This document shows, one piece after another, positions 15,277 through 23,017 of a DNA stretch of 30,657 nt; within the stretch, counting starts at the first letter, position 1; the number at the start of each line of letters is the position of its first letter. The notes beneath the pieces were generated by a model. That model saw only the letters and a list, made by a program, of their open reading frames with translations. It was not told the DNA's origin and searched no databases. The translations under genes were made by a program, and so were the position numbers. The DNA lies in assembly GCA_946478675.1 (NCBI GenBank), contig CAMLEF010000010.1, positions 1-30,657 of the forward strand. The letters run 5' to 3'. This stretch comes from an uncultured Flavobacteriales bacterium (GTDB taxonomy: Bacteria > Bacteroidota > Bacteroidia > Palsa-965).

Positions 15277-15499
15277 TCTCCACCGGCGGCCGAACGATTT
15301 CCGGAATTAACGAGTGCGTCAACAGGCTAACCATCGCGCAATGCTGCATCGCGTTGCTCCACTTACCGGTTCATCTTTACCACCTGGCAACCTCGTTTTG
15401 CCGCTTTTGACATTCTTCTGCAAAAGCATATGGAATCCGCAACACCGCCGCGTTCTTATTTCAGAACAGCACGAAAAAGAACCATCAAATACATTGCTT

Positions 15500-16384
15500 A
15501 TGAAAACTCTTTTCAACTCCCTTTTTCTCTGCGCTGCACTGCTGCTTCCCGCGGCACGCCTCTTCGCACAGGACCAGAACAGCGGCGACCTCAAAGTGAC
15601 GGTACTCGATGAAAAAAATCAGCCCATGCCCGGTGCTGTGGTAACGATTGTCGCAGGCGGCCCGCAGCTCGGCGGACAAACCAACATGGACGGGAACTAC
15701 ACCTTCCGCGCTTTGTCACCGGGATCTTACGACGTGCAGGCGAATATGCTCGGCTATAAAAAATTCGTCAAGCAGGGCATCGTCGTAAACATCGGGCAGA
15801 CGTCTTACGCCACTTACAACATGCAGCTGAAAGGTTCCGATTGTGACACCTGCAATATCGTTGTCATCAAAGCTACGCGCGGCCCGATCGACGGCGGCTA
15901 CTCGACAGTGGAAAATATCGATGCCGATGAAGTGAAGCGGATGCCGGTCGAGAAAGGCAATGTGATGCAGATGGTCGTGAATACGTGTTCTTCCTGCACG
16001 CCGGGCGCAAACGGCGGCGTGATCATGCGCGGCGCACGGGAGAACGCAACGGCGGTGTACGTCGACGGCGAAAAAGTGTACGGCAGCTACGCCGTGCCCG
16101 GCGGTGCGATCCAGCAGGTAACGGTGCTTTCCGGCGGCGTGCCCGCAGCGTACGGCGATCTCACCGGCGGCGCGGTCATCATCACGACGAAAAGCTATTA
16201 CACCGGCATGGCCGAGAAGGAAACGCGTTACGAAGAAGCAGCGGAAGAAAAAGCTGCACAGGAAAAAGCAGTGAAAGAAAAATCCGGCGAGCACACGGAA
16301 ACCAACGACCAGATCATTGAGAAGGAGCAGCCCGCTACCCCTCCTGCACAACAGGAAGCTCCTGCTCCGCAGGGCGGCAATTGA
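15500..16384 (+). CDS. TonB-plug protein with regulatory domain but no beta-barrel
   Basis: 294 aa from the ATG at 15500, which starts a signal peptide (MKTLFNSLFLCAALLLPAARLFAQ). Residues about 30-110 form a carboxypeptidase-like regulatory domain (VTVLDEKNQPMPGAVVTIV, DGNYTFRALSPGSYDV), normally found at the N-terminus of Bacteroidota TonB receptors. A TonB plug domain follows (about 115-235: VIKATRGPIDGG, GVIMRGARENATAVYVDGEKV, SGGVPAAYGDLTGGAVIITTKS). A full receptor would then have a 22-strand barrel, but this protein ends instead in a Glu/Lys-rich tail and a Pro/Gln-rich end (PATPPAQQEAPAPQGGN) and a proper stop. Two C-x2-C pairs (CDTC, CSSC) are also present. A terminator follows, so truncation by frameshift looks unlikely. 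Function unknown. Confidence 0.85.
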   Translation: MKTLFNSLFLCAALLLPAARLFAQDQNSGDLKVTVLDEKNQPMPGAVVTIVAGGPQLGGQTNMDGNYTFRALSPGSYDVQANMLGYKKFVKQGIVVNIGQTSYATYNMQLKGSDCDTCNIVVIKATRGPIDGGYSTVENIDADEVKRMPVEKGNVMQMVVNTCSSCTPGANGGVIMRGARENATAVYVDGEKVYGSYAVPGGAIQQVTVLSGGVPAAYGDLTGGAVIITTKSYYTGMAEKETRYEEAAEEKAAQEKAVKEKSGEHTETNDQIIEKEQPATPPAQQEAPAPQGGN

Positions 16385-16394
16385 GCGGTTGGCA

Positions 16395-16470
16395 GTCGGC
16401 AGTTTGCAGTCTGTAGTTTGCAGTTGATCCATTTCACTGTGACTGCCGACTGCAAGCTGCCGACTTTTTT
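16395..16470 (+). terminator. repeat-derived hairpin with T-tract after the TonB-plug gene
   Basis: Bases 16395-16418 (GTCGGCAGTTTGCAGTC and on) pair with 16441-16464 with a few mismatches, followed by six T (16465-16470). The arms are made of GCAGTCGGCAGT-type units that recur in Bacteroidota intergenic DNA. Confidence 0.7.
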
Positions 16471-16501
16471 ATGAGCGGTCGCAAATGCGTTTTAGCGTTC
16501 C

Positions 16502-16530
16502 TTGCCGAATGTGAATTCCGGCTAACTTGC
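16502..16530 (+). promoter_or_regulatory. possible promoter of the M13 peptidase gene
   Basis: TTG (16502-16504), 18 bp, then TAACTTG (16523-16529), which partly matches the Bacteroidota -33/-7 pattern TTG-N17-20-TAnnTTTG. The ATG is at 16553. Confidence 0.35.
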
Positions 16531-16552
16531 AGGCCTAAACCGAAAGGACCCT

Positions 16553-18619
16553 ATGCAAATTCACAAGCTTCTTCTTCCTGCTGCGCTCGGCTGCGTGCTG
16601 TTCACGTACTGCAACGATCCGAAACCCGCAGTTGCGCAGAAAGATATTTTCGCCGACATGACCGACTCGACGGCGAATCCTGCGAACGATTTTTTCCAGT
16701 TCGTCAATGGCGGCTGGCTCAAGAATCACCCGATCCCCGCTTCTGAAACGGGCTGGGGCATCGGCGACCTCGTGCAGGAAGAGATCTACAGCAAGCTGCA
16801 AAAGATCAGCGACGACGCGACGAAAGCGAATGCTGCCGAAGGCACCGACACGCGCAAGATCGGCGACTTCTGGAAAACGGGCATGGATTCCGCAAAGGCC
16901 GACCAACTCGGTATCTCGCCGATGAAACCCGCGCTCGAATTGATCGACGGCGTTAAAACTTCTGCCGACGTGGTGACCGCGATGACGAAGCTCGAGCCGT
17001 TGCAGACGGGCATGTTCTACGGCGGATTTTACATCGCGCAGGATGCCCGCAACAGCGAGAAGATGGCGCTCACGCTGTACCAGGGCGGCCTCGGTCTTCC
17101 CGATCGCGATTATTATTTCAACGACGACGAAGAAGCGAAGATGCTGCGTTCCGAATACGTGAAGCACGTTGCCAACATGCTGAAGCTGATCAACGGCGGC
17201 AAAGGACCAGCCGGCGCTGCCGATCCGGAAATGACGATGGCCACGAACATCATGACCTTCGAAACCGGTCTCGCCCGCCGCTCGCGCAAGCTGGAAGATC
17301 TTCGTGATCCGTATGCGAACTACAACAAATTCGCCGCTGCAGAAGCTTCGAAAAAATATACGCCTTCGATCAACTGGCAATCGGTTGCATCGGAGCACGG
17401 CATCACGAACCTCGACACGGTGATCATCGGCCAGCCGGAATTTTTTGCCGCGCTCGATTCGTCCATCAAAGCAACAGACGTTGAAGTGCTGAAAGCGTAC
17501 ATGCGTTATCACCTCGTGTCGTCGTATGCGACGTTCCTCTCTGCGGAGATCGATAACGAGAATTTCAGCTTCTACGGCAAAACGCTTTCCGGCGCAGAAA
17601 CGCAGCGTGCGCGCTGGAAACGTGTGCTGGATTCGGAAGAGCAGGCGATGGGCATGGTGCTCGGCAAACTTTTCGTTGCAGAATATTTCCCGGCAAAAAC
17701 GAAAGAACGTTACAGCAACCTCGTGGAAGCGATCCGCACCGCTTACGCCGAACGCATCAAACAGCTCGACTGGATGAGCGAACCGACGAAACAAAAAGCG
17801 CTCGACAAGCTTTCGAAAATGACCAAGAAAGTCGGCTACCCGGACAAGTGGAAAGATTATTCGAAGCTCGTCGTCGGTACGAATTCGTACGCGGAAAACA
17901 TGATGAACGCTTCCCGCTGGCACTTCAACGACATGGTGTCGAAATACGGCAAGCCGGTCGACCGCACGGAATGGGACATGACGCCGCAGACGTACAATGC
18001 GTATTACAATCCGTCGAACAACGAGATCGTGCTTCCCGCGGCGATCTTCACGATTCCCGGTTACCCGGATTCGCTGGTGGATGATGCGGTCGTTTACGGT
18101 TACGCTGCCGCTTCGACGATCGGTCACGAGATCACGCACGGCTTCGACGATGAAGGCCGCAACTTCGATGCTGCCGGCAACCTCACGAACTGGTGGACGT
18201 CCGAAGACTCCGCGAAATTCGAAGAGCGTTCGAAGCTGATGGTCGATCAGTTCAGCACTTACGAGCCGGTGAAAGGCAAGCACATCAACGGCCAGGCCAC
18301 GCTCGGCGAGAACATCGCGGATTACGGCGGTATTCTCCTCGGCCTCGATGCGTTCAAGAAAACGGAACAGTACAAGAAAGGCGAGAAGGTCGGCGGCTAC
18401 ACGCCGATCCAGCGTTACTTCATGGGCTACGCGCTCGGCTGGCTCTACCAGCAGCGTGAGCAGGAATTGTCGCGCCGCCTGATGACCGACGTGCATTCAC
18501 CTGCGAAATGGCGCGTGATCGGGCCGTTCTCGAACATCCCGGAATTCTACAGCGCGTTCAACGTGAAAGAAGGCGACCCGATGTGGCGCGCCGAAAAAGA
18601 CCGCGTCAGCATCTGGTAA
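16553..18619 (+). CDS. M13 (neprilysin/PepO-like) zinc endopeptidase
   Basis: 688 aa, full length for bacterial M13. An N-terminal signal sequence includes Cys 14 and Cys 20 (neither in a perfect lipobox), so the protein is exported and may be a lipoprotein. The early motif NPANDFFQFVNGGWLKNHPIP is typical of the family. The zinc site is GHEITHGFDDEGRNFD (H525, E526, H529), the third ligand is E586 in ENIADYGG, the substrate-binding NAYYNPSNNEIVLPAAI precedes it, and the C-terminus ends in the family's conserved Trp (VSIW). All catalytic residues are present. It cleaves peptides outside the cytoplasm; the physiological substrate is unknown. It stands alone, ending at a strong terminator. Confidence 0.95.
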   Translation: MQIHKLLLPAALGCVLFTYCNDPKPAVAQKDIFADMTDSTANPANDFFQFVNGGWLKNHPIPASETGWGIGDLVQEEIYSKLQKISDDATKANAAEGTDTRKIGDFWKTGMDSAKADQLGISPMKPALELIDGVKTSADVVTAMTKLEPLQTGMFYGGFYIAQDARNSEKMALTLYQGGLGLPDRDYYFNDDEEAKMLRSEYVKHVANMLKLINGGKGPAGAADPEMTMATNIMTFETGLARRSRKLEDLRDPYANYNKFAAAEASKKYTPSINWQSVASEHGITNLDTVIIGQPEFFAALDSSIKATDVEVLKAYMRYHLVSSYATFLSAEIDNENFSFYGKTLSGAETQRARWKRVLDSEEQAMGMVLGKLFVAEYFPAKTKERYSNLVEAIRTAYAERIKQLDWMSEPTKQKALDKLSKMTKKVGYPDKWKDYSKLVVGTNSYAENMMNASRWHFNDMVSKYGKPVDRTEWDMTPQTYNAYYNPSNNEIVLPAAIFTIPGYPDSLVDDAVVYGYAAASTIGHEITHGFDDEGRNFDAAGNLTNWWTSEDSAKFEERSKLMVDQFSTYEPVKGKHINGQATLGENIADYGGILLGLDAFKKTEQYKKGEKVGGYTPIQRYFMGYALGWLYQQREQELSRRLMTDVHSPAKWRVIGPFSNIPEFYSAFNVKEGDPMWRAEKDRVSIW

Positions 18620-18639
18620 GCGGAAGCTTCAGTATATCA

Positions 18640-18668
18640 AAAAGGGTCGACCACTGGTCGACCCTTTT
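18640..18668. terminator. bidirectional intrinsic terminator
   Basis: AAAAGGGTCGACCA (18640-18653) pairs perfectly with TGGTCGACCCTTTT (18655-18668). It closes the convergent M13 peptidase and small secreted-protein genes, with A-run and T-run at the two ends. Confidence 0.85.
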
Positions 18669-18686
18669 GCTGTCGCGTCTTGAATT

Positions 18687-19130
18687 TTATTTCGTTTTGA
18701 ATCCGATGAGGATGGACACGCATCCTGTTGCGGAACCGTCGCCGCCTTCGTTACGGCCTGCATCGACTTCGATGCGCATTTCGGTGGTGGTTTTTACTTT
18801 GAAATCCCACACGTCGGTGTTGTTGTGCTGCTTGCTGTCGAAGATCACTTTGCCGTTCATGTCGCTGACGACGAACGTGACGTTCTCCAGCGTTTCTTCC
18901 GCGCACACGAGAATGCGATAATCCTGGCCGGAGTAGAAGGTGACGGTTGTCTGCGTTTTACCGCCTTCTTTCAGCTGGGTCGTATTCATCTGCCCGTTGT
19001 GAATGAACGGGCTGATCTTGGGAATACATTTTTTGCGGACCCAGGTTTTGCTGCATTGTGCAACAGAATCATTGACGAGCGCAGCTGAGAACAGTAACGC
19101 GAGCAATAATGCCTTTTTTACGCGACGCAT
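18687..19130 (-). CDS. small exported protein of unknown function
   Basis: 147 aa with a clear signal peptide (MRRVKKALLLALLFSAALVNDSVAQ) and a mature part starting CSKTWVRKKCIPKISPFIHNGQMN. The rest is mostly beta-strand-like (TTVTFYSGQDYRILVCAEETLENVTFVVSD, MRIEVDAGRNEGGDG). Four cysteines (C26, C36 and two later) could form disulfides. There is no lipobox, no sorting domain and no enzymatic motif. The composition suggests a single periplasmic or surface beta-sandwich domain; this is inference. It is 72 bp downstream of the lipoprotein gene on the same strand. Confidence 0.8.
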   Translation of the reverse strand: MRRVKKALLLALLFSAALVNDSVAQCSKTWVRKKCIPKISPFIHNGQMNTTQLKEGGKTQTTVTFYSGQDYRILVCAEETLENVTFVVSDMNGKVIFDSKQHNNTDVWDFKVKTTTEMRIEVDAGRNEGGDGSATGCVSILIGFKTK

Positions 19131-19202
19131 AGGAATGAGGTTTGGACAGCTTGTTTCAGAAAGCGTGCCAAAAGCCTTTTACGCGAATCCGGGAAGAGGG
19201 TT

Positions 19203-20108
19203 TCAGTTCGAAGCGATGATTCCGTTTCTTATCGTAGAAACCTGGTCGAGGATGCCTTTGAACTCGAGCGCGTTCAGGCTGACCGGTGCGGGATCGGAAT
19301 TGTCGCCGATGGTCGTTACACCGCTGTTATCGTCGGTGGAAACCACGGGAGATTTGTCGGAAGATTTCGGGAGTGCGTCGAATAAAACTTTGAGTTGGCG
19401 GAGCTGGTCGGCAACGGGCTTGACGTCGGGATTATTTTGTTTGTCGAGCAAAACGACGAGCTTGTCAAGAGAAGAACGTTGCTCGACGATACGGACGCGG
19501 ATCTCGTTGGAGTTCGTCTCTTCCGCTATTTTGCAGGCGAGGTAAAGTCCTTCGATCCAGCCGCCGGCGATCATGAGCGCAGACGCCTGTTGCTGGCGGT
19601 TCTCGTGCAGCAGCGCGTCGCAATCCCAATATGAATCGGTAATAATACTTAGGACGCTGTCGCGGTTGTTCATGTTGCTTTCGAGGCGGCTCTGGCGGTC
19701 GGGGCTGAATGCGGCGGACACGTGCAGCGCATCGGCGAGCTTGCCGGTGCAGTTCATGTACACCATCGTTTCCGCGTGCTGATCGAAGATACCGGCAAAA
19801 GCGAGATCGGTTCCGTAAATGCCGAGGTTCAATGCAAGTGCGGAGGTGGAAGAATATTTCGAAACGTTTTTCGGATCGTTGAGCAGGTCTTTGTTGTATT
19901 TCGCGCCGGCGCTCTTCAGCAGTCCTGCCGTTTCAATCGGGGAAGGAACGTACACGAAGACGTTTTCTGCTGATACAACTTCCTGGTTCAGGTCGAGCGG
20001 TGAAGAATCTTCTTTGGCCTGGTCGCCGGATTCGCCGTTATCGCTGCACGAAGGAAAAAGCACGAGAAGTGCCGCAGGAAGTAAGAAAGAGATAGCGCGT
20101 TTTTTCAT
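19203..20108 (-). CDS. conserved-type lipoprotein of unknown function
   Basis: 301 aa from the ATG at 20108 (a TTG two codons upstream is less likely). The lipoprotein signal MKKRAISFLLPAALLVLFPSC has a good lipobox (FPSC), with SDNGESGDQ after the Cys, a flexible acidic linker. The mature part is largely helical (PIETAGLLKSAGAKYNKDLLND, ALALNLGIYGTDLAFAGIF, SALMIAGGWIEGLYLACKIAEE), followed by a Ser/Asp-rich segment and a final helix. No family motif was recognised. An exact TAnnTTTG (20127-20120) lies 12 bp upstream. Its divergent neighbour is a PhoR-like kinase, with 159 bp between the start codons. Confidence 0.8.
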   Translation of the reverse strand: MKKRAISFLLPAALLVLFPSCSDNGESGDQAKEDSSPLDLNQEVVSAENVFVYVPSPIETAGLLKSAGAKYNKDLLNDPKNVSKYSSTSALALNLGIYGTDLAFAGIFDQHAETMVYMNCTGKLADALHVSAAFSPDRQSRLESNMNNRDSVLSIITDSYWDCDALLHENRQQQASALMIAGGWIEGLYLACKIAEETNSNEIRVRIVEQRSSLDKLVVLLDKQNNPDVKPVADQLRQLKVLFDALPKSSDKSPVVSTDDNSGVTTIGDNSDPAPVSLNALEFKGILDQVSTIRNGIIASN

Positions 20109-20119
20109 AATCAACCCCT

Positions 20120-20127
20120 CAAATATA
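20120..20127 (-). promoter_or_regulatory. Bacteroidota -7 promoter element of the lipoprotein gene
   Basis: Reads TATATTTG on the minus strand, an exact TAnnTTTG, 11 bases between the element and the ATG at 20108. This implies a leader of only a few bases. Confidence 0.55.
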
Positions 20128-20267
20128 AAGTATCTAACGAAGGCCGATAAGGTTTGGATACAGTCACTTAATAATAATTGTCAACACCGCTTTTTGCTGC
20201 ATCTTCCGAAAGAAAACATAAGCATAACAAAACGCGTTGCAGATTGGTTTAACTTCGTGCCGAACGA

Positions 20268-21311
20268 ATGAACCAGGTTTCTTTACGTCGTCTTGCAATC
20301 CGCGCCGCGCTCATCACCGCTGTTGTCTGCCTGGTGATCGTCACGGCTATTGCGTGGCTGCTGCATACGAAAATGCCTTTGCTGACCGGCCTTTGCGCGG
20401 CAGTCGTTGCCGGCATTACCACCGCTTCCGTATTTCTCTACTTCGTTCGCAACTTCGTCAGCAACCGCATCCGTACGCTTTACAAAACCATTTACAACGT
20501 CAAGCTCGGCAACAACGAGCAGCTCAATCTTCCCGGCGGCGACGACCTCATCCTGCAGATGCAGCGAGAAGTCACCGAGTGGATGAAGAACCGTTCCACC
20601 GAGATCGAAGACCTGAAGAAGCTCGAGCATTACCGTCGCGAATTCCTCGGCAACGTTTCGCACGAGCTGAAAACGCCGACGTTCAACATCCAGGGGTACA
20701 TCACCACGCTGCTCGACGGCGGTCTCGAAGATCCTGCGATCAACCGCAACTACCTGCAGCGCGCGGAAAAAAGCGTGGAGCGGATGATCAACATTATCGA
20801 CGATCTCGAAGCGATCTCGCGACTGGAGTCCGGTGAAATGGTGCTGGAGAAAGAGAACTTCGACATCGTCGAGCTCACGCGCGAAATTTTCGATTCGCAG
20901 GAAATTCTTTCGCACGAGCGGAAGATTGCGCTGCGGTTCCGTGAGAATTACAAGCCGCATCGCGTATTCGCAGATAAAGACCGCATTCGACAGGTGATCA
21001 CCAACCTTGTCGTCAATTCCATCAAGTACGGCAAAGAAGGCGGAGAAACGGCCGCGCGTTTTTACGATATGGAGGATCACGTGCTGGTAGAATTATCGGA
21101 CAACGGCATCGGCATTGCGAAAGAACATTTGCCGCGACTGTTCGAGCGTTTCTACCGCGTTGATAAAGGACGTTCGCGCGAGCAAGGCGGGACCGGTCTC
21201 GGCCTGGCGATCGTCAAACACATCCTCGAAGCGCATGGACAATCGGTTGCCGTGCGCAGCAGCGAAGGCGTCGGCTCAACATTCTCCTTCACACTGCCGA
21301 AAGCGCGATAG
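20268..21311 (+). CDS. PhoR-like membrane histidine kinase without extracytoplasmic sensor
   Basis: 347 aa. Two membrane helices (about 10-33 and 38-60) are joined by a loop of only a few residues, so there is no periplasmic sensing domain. A short linker of about 55 residues leads to HisKA with FLGNVSHELKTPTFNIQGY (phospho-acceptor H132) and an intact ATPase domain: NLVVNSIKYGKEGG, LSDNGIGIAKEHL, GGTGLGLAIVKHILEAHG. This is the PhoR-type order. No response regulator is next to it; the neighbours are a divergent lipoprotein gene and the M43 protease gene. TAACTTCG, one mismatch from TAnnTTTG, lies just upstream (20251-20258). Confidence 0.93.
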   Translation: MNQVSLRRLAIRAALITAVVCLVIVTAIAWLLHTKMPLLTGLCAAVVAGITTASVFLYFVRNFVSNRIRTLYKTIYNVKLGNNEQLNLPGGDDLILQMQREVTEWMKNRSTEIEDLKKLEHYRREFLGNVSHELKTPTFNIQGYITTLLDGGLEDPAINRNYLQRAEKSVERMINIIDDLEAISRLESGEMVLEKENFDIVELTREIFDSQEILSHERKIALRFRENYKPHRVFADKDRIRQVITNLVVNSIKYGKEGGETAARFYDMEDHVLVELSDNGIGIAKEHLPRLFERFYRVDKGRSREQGGTGLGLAIVKHILEAHGQSVAVRSSEGVGSTFSFTLPKAR

Positions 21312-21390
21312 CAGTTTGTCCTGCGAAGCAAATTCACTTCCGATCTGATTTTCACTTACGCTCGCGGAGAAATTTTTTCTGTGAAGGGGC

Positions 21391-21398
21391 TACTTTTG
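21391..21398 (+). promoter_or_regulatory. Bacteroidota -7 promoter element of the M43 protease gene
   Basis: TACTTTTG, an exact TAnnTTTG, 21 bases before the ATG at 21420. This suggests the protease gene is transcribed separately from the kinase upstream. No terminator is visible in 21312-21390. Confidence 0.5.
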
Positions 21399-21419
21399 AT
21401 CGCCCAAAACCGACGCCCG

Positions 21420-22703
21420 ATGAAAAAATTTCTGACACTTTTTACGTTGCTGCTTGCGGGGTTCAACGCCTTCGCGCAGCAGACCGACCGTTGCGGCACC
21501 ATGCAGGTGTACGCGCAGCAGCAACAGGATCCCGCCATCGCCGCACGTCGCGCCATGTCCGAATCCGCAGCACGCGCCTGGCTCGCCAATCACCACAATG
21601 AAGTGCGTGCCAATAGCGGCCCCGTCATCACCGTGCCCGTTGTCGTTCATATCGTTTACATTACGCCGCAGGAAAACATCACCGACCAGCAGGTGTATTC
21701 GCAGATCGCCGTGCTGAACGCGGATTACCGCCGCCTGAATGCCGACACGATCAACACGCCCTCCGTTTTCGATTCGCTCGCAGCCGACATCGGCATCGAG
21801 TTCTGCCTCGCTTCTGTCGATCCGAACGGCAACCCGACCAACGGCATTACGCGCACGGCTTCTGCCGGCGGTGACTTCGGCGGTTTCTTCAACCCGTTTA
21901 CGGAAGACGTAAAAGCAGCGGCAAGCGGCGGATGCGATCCGTGGCCGAGCGATCAGTACCTCAACATCTGGGTCTGCAATTTGTTTCCCGGCCTGCTCGG
22001 TTATTCCTCTTTCCCCGGCGGCGATCCCGCGCTCGACGGCGTTGCGATCACGTATACCGCTTTCGGAACGATCGGCACTGTAACCGCACCGAGCACACTC
22101 GGCCGCACTGCCACGCACGAGATCGGTCACTGGTTCGGCCTCTATCACATCTGGGGCGACGACAGCGATTGCACGACGGGCAGCGATTCGATTCCAGATA
22201 CGCCGAATGCGAACAGCGCTTCGCAAAGCGATTGCAACGTCACGCTCAACAGTTGCAGCAACGAAGATCCGTTCTGGGGCGCATTCGATCCGCCGGACAT
22301 GGTGCAGAACTACATGGATTATTCGAACGATTCCTGCATGAACATGTTTACGCTCGGACAAAAAGCGCGGATGCTATCGTTCCTCTTCGGTGACTCTGCA
22401 CGTTACGCGCTGTTCACTTCTCCCGGAGGCTGCAACCCGCTCGGCGTAACGGAATTTTCGTTCGATCGTTATTTCAGCGTTTACCCGAACCCGACGAACG
22501 GTGTTGTGATGGTCAGCTATTTCGGAAAATGGAATTCCGCGATGAATGTAGAAGTACTCGACATCACCGGCCAGGTCGTGATGCGCACGCAGGTTACGGA
22601 GTACAGCTACGCGCTCGATCTCGGCAATCTTGCATCAGGCGTTTACACGTTGCGTTTCACCGGCGACGGCGGAACGGCGACACGAAAAGTAGTGAAGCAA
22701 TAA
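21420..22703 (+). CDS. M43 (pappalysin/cytophagalysin-like) zinc protease with type IX sorting domain
   Basis: 427 aa from the ATG at 21420, which starts a signal peptide (MKKFLTLFTLLLAGFNAFAQ). Residues about 70-345 are the metalloprotease domain: the VPVVVHIVY strand, the zinc site HEIGHWFGLYH (H233, E234, H237, H243) and the Met-turn NYMDYSNDSCM downstream, the metzincin pattern of M43. Several Cys residues suggest disulfides. The last 80 or so residues are a Por secretion tail (FSVYPNPTNGVVMVSY, VEVLDITGQVVMRTQ, LASGVYTLRFTGDGG), so the enzyme is exported by the type IX system. Catalytic residues are complete. Likely a surface or secreted protease; substrate unknown. Confidence 0.94.
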   Translation: MKKFLTLFTLLLAGFNAFAQQTDRCGTMQVYAQQQQDPAIAARRAMSESAARAWLANHHNEVRANSGPVITVPVVVHIVYITPQENITDQQVYSQIAVLNADYRRLNADTINTPSVFDSLAADIGIEFCLASVDPNGNPTNGITRTASAGGDFGGFFNPFTEDVKAAASGGCDPWPSDQYLNIWVCNLFPGLLGYSSFPGGDPALDGVAITYTAFGTIGTVTAPSTLGRTATHEIGHWFGLYHIWGDDSDCTTGSDSIPDTPNANSASQSDCNVTLNSCSNEDPFWGAFDPPDMVQNYMDYSNDSCMNMFTLGQKARMLSFLFGDSARYALFTSPGGCNPLGVTEFSFDRYFSVYPNPTNGVVMVSYFGKWNSAMNVEVLDITGQVVMRTQVTEYSYALDLGNLASGVYTLRFTGDGGTATRKVVKQ

Positions 22704-22778
22704 ATTTTCAACCCCCACCTGTATTACGGGTGACCCCGCAGAGGATATGGCGTAATGCTGTGTCCTCTGTGCTTTATG

Positions 22779-23014
22779 GGGGTTACGAATTACGAATCAA
22801 TACGAATACCGCGAATACGAATAGGGGTTACGAATTACGAATCGATACGAATACCGCGAACACGAATAGGGGTTACGAATTACGAATATTTACGAATACC
22901 GCGAATACGAATAGGAACAATAGAAGGGAACGTTTATTGCTTAAGCAGCAGCGAAGAGCATTCGTATATTCGTAAATATTCGTAATTCGCACCCCTTCGT
23001 AATTCGTAACCCCT
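22779..23014. repeat. three 45-bp tandem repeats built from TACGAAT, with an inverted partner
   Basis: Copies at 22779-22823, 22824-22868 and 22869-22913 differ by only one to a few substitutions. Each starts GGGGTTACGAATTACGAAT and contains four TACGAAT-like heptamers. Bases 22960-23014 are an imperfect inverted copy (TTCGTAATTCGTAACCCCT at 22996-23014), so copy 3 can fold back on it with a 46-base loop. The block lies between the convergent M43 and glycosyltransferase genes. The remainder of the 314-bp gap (22704-22778, 22914-22959) shows nothing recognisable. Confidence 0.88.
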
Positions 23015-23017
23015 CAA

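Noticed and set aside
15405..15436. A sigma70-like TTGACA with a TATGGA hexamer upstream of the TonB-plug gene.
   Set aside because: Bacteroidota primary sigma factors use TTG/TAnnTTTG, so this match is probably chance.
16535..18496. A 653-codon open frame on the minus strand opposite the M13 peptidase gene.
   Set aside because: The M13 protein has complete catalytic motifs; the antisense product is His/Arg/Val-rich and has no recognisable fold.
22755..22985. A small gene encoding three 15-residue repeats.
   Set aside because: The open frame comes from the 45-bp tandem DNA repeat; there is no promoter or start context, and two frames are equally open.
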